Shown piece by piece: positions 1 through 6,085 of a stretch of 14,009 nucleotides of DNA. The translations under genes and the position numbers were made by a program. Each line of letters begins with the position of its first letter. Positions within the stretch are counted from its first letter, which is position 1. The notes under the pieces are model-generated. The model did no database searches. It had not been told where the DNA came from and saw only the letters and a program-made list of their open reading frames with translations. This DNA comes from JTS-RE37 sp041743425. GTDB lineage: Bacteria; Bacteroidota; Bacteroidia; Flavobacteriales; Flavobacteriaceae. Where the stretch lies: the NCBI GenBank assembly GCA_041743425.1, contig JBGTMS010000210.1, forward strand, positions 1 to 14,009, read 5' to 3'.

Positions 1-822
1 ATTTTTCGTAATGAAAAGGAAGGTATCGAGCATAAAACGACCGTTGAGACCGATAAATTAAAGAACAAAGAGGCGCTTGATGCCTTTTTGAGCAAAAAAT
101 CAGGGGACACAGTCACCTTAAATACCAGGGAGCTTTTCACGGAAGAATACCTGCTTTCAAGTGCGTTGGGGATCACCAGAGAGAAGGCGACCGGTCTCGA
201 TACGCAAGTCGACTTCATTATTGAGGAGATCAATCAACGGGAACCGGCAACCCTGGACCAGGAATTATTCGACAAGTTGTTCGGGAAAGATCAGGTTCAT
301 TCTGAAGAAGAGCTTAAGGAGCGGATGAAGTCCGATTCGGAGCGTCAATTTGAGCAACAGGCAGATCAGCAGCTACTTAATGATGTCACTGAAAGCCTTA
401 TAGAAAGTGTTAAATTCGACCTTCCCGCAGCATTTCTCAAAAAATGGATACAGATGACGGGAGAGAATCCACTGACATTCGAAGAAGCCAATGATGAATA
501 TGAAAAGTCTGAAAAAGGCCTACGTTACCAGTTGATTGAAGGCAAAATCATGAAAGACAATCAACTCGAAATCCAGTTTGATGAATTGAAGGATTTCACA
601 AAGAATTTTATCAGATCGCAGATGGCCCAGTACGGACAGCTGAATCCGGCTGAAGAGGACCTGGACGCCATCGCCACCCGGGTAATGAGCAACAAAGATG
701 AAGTTAAAAGATTGTCAGAACAACTGATGAGTCAGAAGTTGATCAGTCTTTATAAGGAAAAGGCAAACTTACAGACAAAAGAGGTCACCTACGAAAACTT
801 CGTGAAAGAGGCATACGGATAA
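1..822 (+). CDS. tig: Trigger factor, C-terminal part (5' end outside window)
   Basis: Ribosome-associated chaperone that binds nascent chains at the exit tunnel. The frame is open from base 1 to the TAA at 820-822, giving 273 residues; Bacteroidota trigger factors are usually around 440-450 residues, so the ribosome-binding domain and most of the PPIase domain lie upstream of the window. What is visible starts at the end of the PPIase-like domain and runs through the helical C-terminal chaperone domain. Family-typical segments include NQELFDKLFG-like DQELFDKLFG, FDLPAAFLKKWIQ, EYEKSEKGLRYQLIEGKI, and the terminal KEVTYENFVKEAYG. Codons before base 88 (a TTG that could be misread as a start) continue the same protein. 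It lies just upstream of clpP and clpX in the same direction, the usual order, but a strong hairpin separates it from clpP, so it is probably a separate transcription unit. Confidence 0.96.
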   Translation: MFRNEKEGIEHKTTVETDKLKNKEALDAFLSKKSGDTVTLNTRELFTEEYLLSSALGITREKATGLDTQVDFIIEEINQREPATLDQELFDKLFGKDQVHSEEELKERMKSDSERQFEQQADQQLLNDVTESLIESVKFDLPAAFLKKWIQMTGENPLTFEEANDEYEKSEKGLRYQLIEGKIMKDNQLEIQFDELKDFTKNFIRSQMAQYGQLNPAEEDLDAIATRVMSNKDEVKRLSEQLMSQKLISLYKEKANLQTKEVTYENFVKEAYG

Positions 823-841
823 TTTTCACAAATAAAATAAG

Positions 842-849
842 TATCTTTA
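842..849 (+). promoter_or_regulatory. Possible Bacteroidota -7 box (TATCTTTA) upstream of clpP
   Basis: TATCTTTA matches the Bacteroidota -7 consensus TAnnTTTG at seven of eight positions. It is the best promoter-like element I can find before clpP, but it sits upstream of the terminator hairpin and I see no convincing -33 TTTG at the right spacing. If used, the clpP transcript would start inside the hairpin and destroy its left arm. Weak call. Confidence 0.2.
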
Positions 850-850
850 C

Positions 851-885
851 CGTGCCGAAAGCGTCATTTTCGGCACGTTTTTTTT
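851..885 (+). terminator. Intrinsic terminator between tig and clpP
   Basis: A perfect 10-bp inverted repeat (CGTGCCGAAA at 851-860 and TTTCGGCACG at 868-877) with a 7-base loop is followed directly by eight T residues (878-885). This is a textbook Rho-independent terminator 28 bases after the tig stop codon. The left flank is not A-rich, so it should act mainly on plus-strand transcription. It ends 24 bases before the clpP start codon. Confidence 0.9.
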
Positions 886-909
886 GACTAAAATACAGGA
901 CACAGGCCT

Positions 910-1590
910 ATGGATTACGGAAAAGAGTTCAAAGATTTTGCGATTAAGGATCAGGGTGTCAGCAGCATGTATTATGACCAGATCATAAGCAGTATGTATC
1001 CCGTTGGAATGACTCCAAACATTATTGAGGAGAGGCAGCTGAATGCCATTGCAATGGATGTCTTCTCCCGTTTAATGATGGACAGAATTATTTTTTTAGG
1101 TACGGGAATCAGTGATCAGGTGGCAAATATTGTGCAGGCACAGCTGCTTTTCCTTGCCAGTGCCGATTCTGCGAAGGATATACAGATATACATCAATTCC
1201 CCCGGTGGCAGCGTGTACGCCGGTCTGGGTATTTATGACACCATGCAGTTCATAAAGCCGGATGTGGCAACCATCTGTACCGGGATGGCGGCTTCTATGG
1301 CCGCGGTGCTGCTTTGTGCCGGCGAGAAAGGCAAACGAAGTGGTCTTACCCACTGCCGTGTAATGATCCATCAACCGATGTCCGGCGCCCAGGGTCAGGC
1401 CAGTGATATTGAGATCGCAGCTCGGGAGATTCTCAAAATAAAAGATGAGTTGTATCATATTATTGCGAAACATTCCGGCAGGAAATTTGATCAGGTATAT
1501 GATAACAGTGACCGGGATTACTGGATGAAGGCAAAAGAAGCCAAGGAATATGGTATGATTGATGAGATCCTGGAAAGGGACAAGGATTAA
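910..1590 (+). CDS. clpP: ATP-dependent Clp protease proteolytic subunit ClpP
   Basis: Serine protease that forms the tetradecameric degradation chamber served by ClpX (next gene) in the cytoplasm. The protein has 226 residues, with the ordinary Bacteroidota N-terminal extension (MDYGKEFKDFAIKDQG...SMYYDQIISSMY) before the ClpP core. The catalytic triad is visible: Ser129 in GMAASMAAVLL, His154 in VMIHQPM, and Asp203 in SDRDYWM (assigned by the His-to-Asp spacing of other ClpPs). The oligomerisation and handle region QGQASDIEIAAREIL is intact. The usual GMAASMGA box reads GMAASMAA here, a Gly-to-Ala change one residue after the Met. The loop SSMYPVGMTPNIIEERQ looks a few residues longer than the SSMTPYIIEERQ I would expect. 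The ATG at 910 is supported by the family N-terminus, with AGG 11 bases upstream. clpX follows after 88 bases in the same direction. Confidence 0.98.
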   Translation: MDYGKEFKDFAIKDQGVSSMYYDQIISSMYPVGMTPNIIEERQLNAIAMDVFSRLMMDRIIFLGTGISDQVANIVQAQLLFLASADSAKDIQIYINSPGGSVYAGLGIYDTMQFIKPDVATICTGMAASMAAVLLCAGEKGKRSGLTHCRVMIHQPMSGAQGQASDIEIAAREILKIKDELYHIIAKHSGRKFDQVYDNSDRDYWMKAKEAKEYGMIDEILERDKD

Positions 1591-1678
1591 TTGTGCGTAG
1601 GAAATTACCGCAGCTATTATGCGGAAAATAAACCAAAAAGCGAATTGTTTCGTTATAGAATGATAGGTATTGCTGGTT

Positions 1679-2914
1679 ATGGCTAAGGAAAATTTGGAAT
1701 GTTCATTTTGTGGAAGGAAGAAGCCCGAAACCAATCTTTTGATCGCCGGGCTTGATGCCCATATATGCGACAGATGCATTGAACAGGCGCATGGTATTGT
1801 TGCTGAGGAATCGCGGCAATCCAAAAATGACGACCTGTCTTCAGAACTAATCCTTAAGAAACCTCTGGAAATCAAAGGCTTTCTTGACACCTATGTCATT
1901 GGGCAGGAACGAACCAAAAAAGTATTATCCGTAGCAGTTTATAATCATTATAAGCGCTTGTTACAGCCCAGTTCCAAAGAGGATGATGTTGAAATCCAAA
2001 AGAGCAATATCGTGATGGTCGGACAGACAGGTACTGGAAAGACCCTGATGGCCAAGACGATCTCAAGGATGCTCAATGTACCTCTTGCAATAGTGGATGC
2101 AACCGTACTGACGGAAGCCGGTTATGTGGGTGAGGATGTTGAAAGTATTCTTACACGATTGCTGCAAGCTGCTGATTATAATCTAGAAAAGGCGGAGATG
2201 GGCATCGTTTTTATAGATGAGATTGACAAGATTGCCCGAAAGAGCGATAACCCTTCCATAACGCGGGATGTATCCGGCGAGGGAGTTCAGCAGGGGTTGT
2301 TAAAACTGCTTGAGGGTACTATGGTGAATGTGCCGCCAAAAGGCGGCAGGAAACACCCCGATCAAAAATTTATTGAAGTAAATACGGAGAATATACTCTT
2401 TATTGCCGGAGGGGCTTTTGATGGGATTGAACGAATCATTACCAGGCGTCTGAACATGCAGGCCATCGGATATTCTGCCTCGAAAATTGAAGATTCTCTC
2501 GACAATACCAACGTATTACAGTATATCATTCCGAAGGACCTCAAGGAGTTCGGCCTGATCCCTGAGATCATCGGCAGGCTTCCGGTGCTTACCCATATGA
2601 ATCCTCTCGATAAGAAAACCCTTAGGGCGATCCTTACGGAACCTAAGAATGCCATTATCAAGCAATATGAAAAATTGTTCGCTATGGATGGCATCACCTT
2701 TACTATTACAGAACAGGCCTTAGATCACCTCGTTGACAGGGCCATCGAATATAAATTGGGCGCCAGGGGTCTCCGTTCGCTGTGCGAAGCCGTTTTTACA
2801 GATGCCATGTTCGAGTTGCCCAGCACCGGGGAGAAAGAATTCAAGGTGACAAAGCCGTATGCTGAAGGTAAGCTGGCTTATGAGACTGTTAAAAAACTAA
2901 AGGCTGTTTCCTGA
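1679..2914 (+). CDS. clpX: ATP-dependent Clp protease ATP-binding subunit ClpX
   Basis: AAA+ unfoldase that recognises tagged substrates and threads them into ClpP. The protein has 411 residues when started at the ATG at 1679; an in-frame TTG three codons upstream (1670) is less likely because the family begins MAKENLECSFCG. Visible parts: zinc-binding domain with Cys8, Cys11, Cys30 and Cys33; Walker A GQTGTGKT at 115-122; pore-1 loop GYVGED at 148-153; Walker B IVFIDE at 176-181; RKH pore loop at 224-226; ClpP-docking loop IGY at 263-265 (IGF in E. coli); sensor-2 GAR at 361-363. The Walker A usually reads GPTGTGKT, so the Pro-to-Gln change is unusual but leaves the Lys and Thr. It probably shares its transcript with clpP, since I see no terminator between them, only a 5-bp hairpin at 1608-1624 without a T run. 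Confidence 0.98.
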   Translation: MAKENLECSFCGRKKPETNLLIAGLDAHICDRCIEQAHGIVAEESRQSKNDDLSSELILKKPLEIKGFLDTYVIGQERTKKVLSVAVYNHYKRLLQPSSKEDDVEIQKSNIVMVGQTGTGKTLMAKTISRMLNVPLAIVDATVLTEAGYVGEDVESILTRLLQAADYNLEKAEMGIVFIDEIDKIARKSDNPSITRDVSGEGVQQGLLKLLEGTMVNVPPKGGRKHPDQKFIEVNTENILFIAGGAFDGIERIITRRLNMQAIGYSASKIEDSLDNTNVLQYIIPKDLKEFGLIPEIIGRLPVLTHMNPLDKKTLRAILTEPKNAIIKQYEKLFAMDGITFTITEQALDHLVDRAIEYKLGARGLRSLCEAVFTDAMFELPSTGEKEFKVTKPYAEGKLAYETVKKLKAVS

Positions 2915-2915
2915 T

Positions 2916-3461
2916 TTAATACTGGAATTGCTTTTTGAGCAAGGTCTCCAATAATTCCATACATATTTTCTTGATGATTTTCTCATCGGTATAGAGTCCA
3001 TGTCCGAAATTCGGCACAATTTCCATTGGCACATCAAGATATACAGACCAGTCTTTGCTTGGTTTGTTCTGATCGTTTTCGCCATATAATAAACTTATTG
3101 GGAGCTCAGGCTTGGTTTTCTCCAGATGCAATTGAAGGGATGACACGGCATACAAGGATTTCACCGGCAAACCCTTAAGAGCGGCATTCCACGCAATAGT
3201 GCCTCCCGCGCCAAAAGTGAGATAATGACTGGGGTTAGTCTCTTTTTTGAGGATGTGGGCTACGGCTGTATCAAGACCACCATCGGCAAAGGCATTTTTA
3301 AGGTTCTCCGCGGTATGCACAATCACATCGATACCCGCCAATTGCTGGCAGTCATAGTAAACGATGTCATAATACTGTTGTAAATAACCCAGGTAAGAAG
3401 TGATCCAAAGTCCTTTTTTTGAACCCCACAAATCCGATAATACGACCAATCGTTCTGCCAT
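2916..3461 (-). CDS. Small alpha/beta-hydrolase-like protein without nucleophile serine
   Basis: A 181-residue protein with the outline of a compact alpha/beta hydrolase: an N-terminal beta strand MAERLVVLSDLWG, then LTFGAGGTIAW where the nucleophile elbow should be, SLLYGENDQNKP holding the acid (Asp130), and VPNFGHGLY holding the histidine (His154). It resembles small flavobacterial hydrolases that start LSDLWG and carry FSxGG at the elbow; here that position is Gly84 (codon GGC, one transition from the serine codon AGC). The acid and histidine positions look kept, so a binding role, a lost activity, or a sequencing change are all possible. The substrate is unknown. The ATG at 3461 gives the family N-terminus; no clear Shine-Dalgarno is visible. 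It follows GH3 on the same strand after 238 bases and converges on clpX with one base between the stop codons. Confidence 0.75.
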   Translation of the reverse strand: MAERLVVLSDLWGSKKGLWITSYLGYLQQYYDIVYYDCQQLAGIDVIVHTAENLKNAFADGGLDTAVAHILKKETNPSHYLTFGAGGTIAWNAALKGLPVKSLYAVSSLQLHLEKTKPELPISLLYGENDQNKPSKDWSVYLDVPMEIVPNFGHGLYTDEKIIKKICMELLETLLKKQFQY

Positions 3462-3699
3462 AAAGAAGGTATTTTAAATGAAGATGGTTAAGTTATGGCT
3501 GGCAAGTTGAGGATTAAACGTTCAATTCCACTATTTATTTGTTCATAGGGGATAATTCTCCGATGTATTTCGGAAATCGGCTGGAAGTCAGGGTGGCAGA
3601 TGGTAAAAATTATAAGAGTTTACTGATGGGAACCCGTAATTTGGCGACCTCCATAGGTCATTGTGAGGAATTTGTTGAAAATGGCCTAACTTGAAGCTG
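3462..3699. other. 238-base gap between GH3 gene and hydrolase-like gene
   Basis: Contains no recognised gene, terminator or RNA. On the plus strand there is a 43-codon open frame (3563-3694). On the minus strand, one frame ends in YIGELSPMNK followed by TAA (around 3535-3567), close to the real GH3 C-terminus YLDELLQMNK, which raises the possibility of a decayed gene tail. A 5-bp inverted repeat GACCT/AGGTC with a 4-base loop lies at 3646-3659 but has no T run. Confidence 0.4.
3563..3694 (+). CDS. Possible small ORF, 43 residues, unknown
   Basis: ATG at 3563 to TGA at 3692-3694 encodes MYFGNRLEVRVADGKNYK and a further 25 residues ending VENGLT; an upstream TTG at 3539 could extend it by eight codons. 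I do not recognise it, and there is no obvious ribosome binding site or promoter (AGGGG at 3547-3551 lies 11 bases before the ATG). Composition is protein-like, but it lies antisense to the GH3-hydrolase gap, so chance is a fair explanation. Confidence 0.15.
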   Translation: MYFGNRLEVRVADGKNYKSLLMGTRNLATSIGHCEEFVENGLT

Positions 3700-5214
3700 C
3701 TATTTATTCATTTGCAAAAGTTCGTCAAGGTATTCCCTTTCATTGGACAGGCGTGGTATTTTATGTTGTCCACCCAATTTATCCTTTGACTTCAGCCAGT
3801 CATAGAAAAGATTTTCTCTGGCGATATGTATTTTGGGCATACGCAGGGTCATGTCCTTATAGCGCTTCGCCTCGTAGTCAGAATTGAGCGACTTCAGGGT
3901 CTCGTCCAGGGCTTTGGTGAAGGAATCAATGGTTTCCGGGGCTTTCCTGAATTCTATAATCCACTCATGAGCTCCTTTTTCCTTGCCTCGCATAAATACA
4001 GGGGCCACTGTATATTCCTTAATTTCAACACCGGTCTGGAGTGAAATGTTTTTCAAGGCGTCTTCTGTATTTTCAATAATGAGTTCTTCCCCGAATACAT
4101 TAATAAAATGCTTTGTCCTTCCCGTGATCTTGATCCTGTAGGGATCAGTTGAAGTAAAGCGTACGGTATCGCCTATCTTATACCGCCACAACCCCGCATT
4201 CGTTGTGATCACAATGGCGTAGTTCTTACCGCTTTGAACCTCCCAAAGAGGCAGTATGGTCTGCTCCGGGGTACCATAATTATCCATCGGGATAAACTCA
4301 TAGAAAATGCCATAATCCAGCATCAGAAGTAAATCTTCGGCATTGTTCCTGTCCTGAATGGCGAAAAAACCCTCTGAGGCATTGTAGATCTCGTAATATT
4401 TAAAGCTTTTACGGGGGAGTAGTTTAAAAAATTGTTCGCGGTAAGGATTAAAACTTACCCCGCCATGAAAATATACTTCCAGGTTCTCCCATATCTGGAA
4501 AAGGTTTTTGTGTCCTGTTTCCTCCAGAACATTATTTAACAGAACCAACATCCAGGAAGGTACCCCTGCAAGGCTGGTCACATTCTCCTGAATACTTTCC
4601 TTAATAATGGCTCCCATTTTTGTTTCCCACTGACTCATCAGCGACACCTTATTACTTGGTGTACTGCTTAGTTCTGCCCAAAAAGGCATGTTATCTATCA
4701 GGATGGCGGAAAGGTCTCCGAAAAAACTCCCATTGTCTTCATAGAGTTCCTTACTTCCCCCAAGCCTTAGGCTTTTTCCGGTGAACAACTGGGAATTCTC
4801 ATTATTGTTTAGATACAGGCATAAAAGGTCCTTCCCTGATTTATAATGGCAATCTTCCAGGGCCTCTGCGCTAACCGGGATAAACTTGCTTTTTGCATTT
4901 GTAGTACCACTGCTTTTTGCAAACCACTTGATCGCCGTTGGCCAGAAAACATTTTGTTCCCCACGCCGGGTCCTCTCTATCATGGGTTCGGTTTCTTCGT
5001 AGGAAAGGACCGGCAGACGTTCCTTAAAAGTCTGGTATGAATTTATGCTGTCAAAATCATAGGTTCGTCCAACTTCGGTATCTTCGGCTATATGAAGCAA
5101 TTGTCGCATGACTTCCTGCTGCACTTCATCAGGATACTTGATAAAAAGCTCTATCTGGTGATAACGTTTCTTCAGCAACCATGAAGCGATCGAATTGAAT
5201 AACGGAATCGGCAT
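3700..5214 (-). CDS. GH3 auxin-responsive promoter family protein (acyl-adenylating enzyme)
   Basis: Member of the GH3 branch of the adenylate-forming (ANL) superfamily. Plant GH3s activate a carboxylic acid with ATP and then join it to an amino acid; the substrate of bacterial members is not known to me. The protein has 504 residues if started at the MPIPLFNSIASW methionine (5214), the family N-terminus; the open frame extends 19 codons further to 5271, but those codons look like leader DNA. Motifs: ATP-loop SSGTTNAKSKFIP at 101-113, YNASEGFF at 277-284, WRYKIGDTVRF around 343-353, TGRTKHFINVFGEEL at 364-378, and a C-terminal GGQHKIPRLSN with Lys485 as the usual C-domain lysine. All ATP-binding features look intact, so it should be active. 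It is cytoplasmic, with no signal peptide. It is divergent from the DUF2797 gene (76 bases apart), and the hydrolase-like gene follows downstream. Confidence 0.93.
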   Translation of the reverse strand: MPIPLFNSIASWLLKKRYHQIELFIKYPDEVQQEVMRQLLHIAEDTEVGRTYDFDSINSYQTFKERLPVLSYEETEPMIERTRRGEQNVFWPTAIKWFAKSSGTTNAKSKFIPVSAEALEDCHYKSGKDLLCLYLNNNENSQLFTGKSLRLGGSKELYEDNGSFFGDLSAILIDNMPFWAELSSTPSNKVSLMSQWETKMGAIIKESIQENVTSLAGVPSWMLVLLNNVLEETGHKNLFQIWENLEVYFHGGVSFNPYREQFFKLLPRKSFKYYEIYNASEGFFAIQDRNNAEDLLLMLDYGIFYEFIPMDNYGTPEQTILPLWEVQSGKNYAIVITTNAGLWRYKIGDTVRFTSTDPYRIKITGRTKHFINVFGEELIIENTEDALKNISLQTGVEIKEYTVAPVFMRGKEKGAHEWIIEFRKAPETIDSFTKALDETLKSLNSDYEAKRYKDMTLRMPKIHIARENLFYDWLKSKDKLGGQHKIPRLSNEREYLDELLQMNK

Positions 5215-5290
5215 TTTAAATATCTTTACAGCTCTAAATGTAGCTTTTAAAGTTAGCATATTCAAGCACAATTCTGACTAATTAGACCAG
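5215..5290. promoter_or_regulatory. Divergent promoter region, GH3 / DUF2797
   Basis: The 76 bases between the two divergent start codons hold a candidate -7 box for each direction: TATCTTTA on the plus strand (5221-5228) for the DUF2797 gene, and TAACTTTA on the minus strand (5255 to 5248) for GH3. Each matches TAnnTTTG at seven of eight positions. No -33 TTTG at the expected spacing is clear for either. If both are used, the two transcripts would overlap at their 5' ends. Confidence 0.3.
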
Positions 5291-6085
5291 ATGCACTACG
5301 AAGGCGTATTACAAAAAATGCGGACTGAAATTGGATATCCCATTCAGTATTACCTGGTATTCGAGGGGGATTTTTTAAATGTGAACCAGGTACTGGATCA
5401 GCAATTGGAAATCACTTTCATTAAGTTCCAGTGTCTGAATTGTTCTCAGAACAGGACGATCTACCGACAGGGTTTCTGCAGAACCTGTTTTTTCGAAATT
5501 CCGGAGGCAGGAGATTGGATCTTGCGGCCAGAATTGAGCACTGCCCATCTGGATCAGGAGTTCAGGGATCTCAATTATGAGAAAAGAGTGCAGTTGCAGC
5601 CGCATATTGTTTATCTGGCGAATTCCAGCAACATAAAAGTCGGGGTTACACGAAAAACCCAACTGGCTACCCGGTGGATCGATCAGGGAGCCCATGAAGC
5701 CATTTCCGTTATCGAGGTTCCGAACCGTTATCTGGCGGGAATAACTGAAATTGCCTTAAAAGTCAGAGTCAGTGATAAGACCAATTGGCGGAGGATGCTT
5801 ACAAATACCATAACCGATGAGGATCTCGTCGTCTGGCGCAGCACACTTAGCGCGTTGATACCGGAGGAGGCTTCCTCTTATTATCGGGATACGGCAGAGG
5901 AAGTACAGTTACAATTCCCTGTATTGAGTTACCCCGACAAAGTGAAAAGCCTGAGCCTTGATAAAGCACCCCGTTATAGCGGAAAGCTTAAAGGTATAAA
6001 GGGCCAGTACCTCATATTTGAAGATGGAACTGTCTTTAATATCCGGGGGAGCGAAGGGTATTACGTATCTCTCCGGGTTCTTTAA
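5291..6085 (+). CDS. DUF2797 family protein, zinc finger plus GIY-YIG-like core
   Basis: A 264-residue cytoplasmic protein matching the DUF2797 family of unknown function. It starts MHYEGVLQKM, typical of flavobacterial members. A four-cysteine zinc-finger-like site is formed by Cys48, Cys51, Cys63 and Cys66 (CLNC and CRTC). The middle carries the family signature HIVYLA...KVGVTR...RWIDQGA at about 105-134, followed by ITEIALK at 151-157. The order Tyr108, KVG at 116-118, Arg128 and Glu153 follows that of GIY-YIG/T5orf172 nuclease cores; this is my inference from motif order, not an established function. The C-terminal part (about 230-264) is a beta-rich tail KLKGIKGQYLIFEDGTVFNIR. The ATG at 5291 is the first in frame. 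Its stop codon overlaps the stop of the convergent AsmA gene in the tetramer TTAA at 6082-6085. Confidence 0.9.
   Translation: MHYEGVLQKMRTEIGYPIQYYLVFEGDFLNVNQVLDQQLEITFIKFQCLNCSQNRTIYRQGFCRTCFFEIPEAGDWILRPELSTAHLDQEFRDLNYEKRVQLQPHIVYLANSSNIKVGVTRKTQLATRWIDQGAHEAISVIEVPNRYLAGITEIALKVRVSDKTNWRRMLTNTITDEDLVVWRSTLSALIPEEASSYYRDTAEEVQLQFPVLSYPDKVKSLSLDKAPRYSGKLKGIKGQYLIFEDGTVFNIRGSEGYYVSLRVL

Noticed and set aside
1608..1624. Hairpin CCGCA/TGCGG between clpP and clpX
   Set aside because: Only five base pairs with a 7-base loop and no T run; not a credible terminator, though a minor processing signal cannot be excluded.
1096..1890. 264-codon open frame antisense to clpP and the start of clpX
   Set aside because: Low-complexity, unrecognisable product fully explained as the shadow of clpP; both strands cannot plausibly encode conserved proteins here.
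5215..5271. 19-codon upstream extension of GH3
   Set aside because: The family N-terminus is MPIP at 5214; the extension overlaps the likely promoter region and has no match to the expected sequence.
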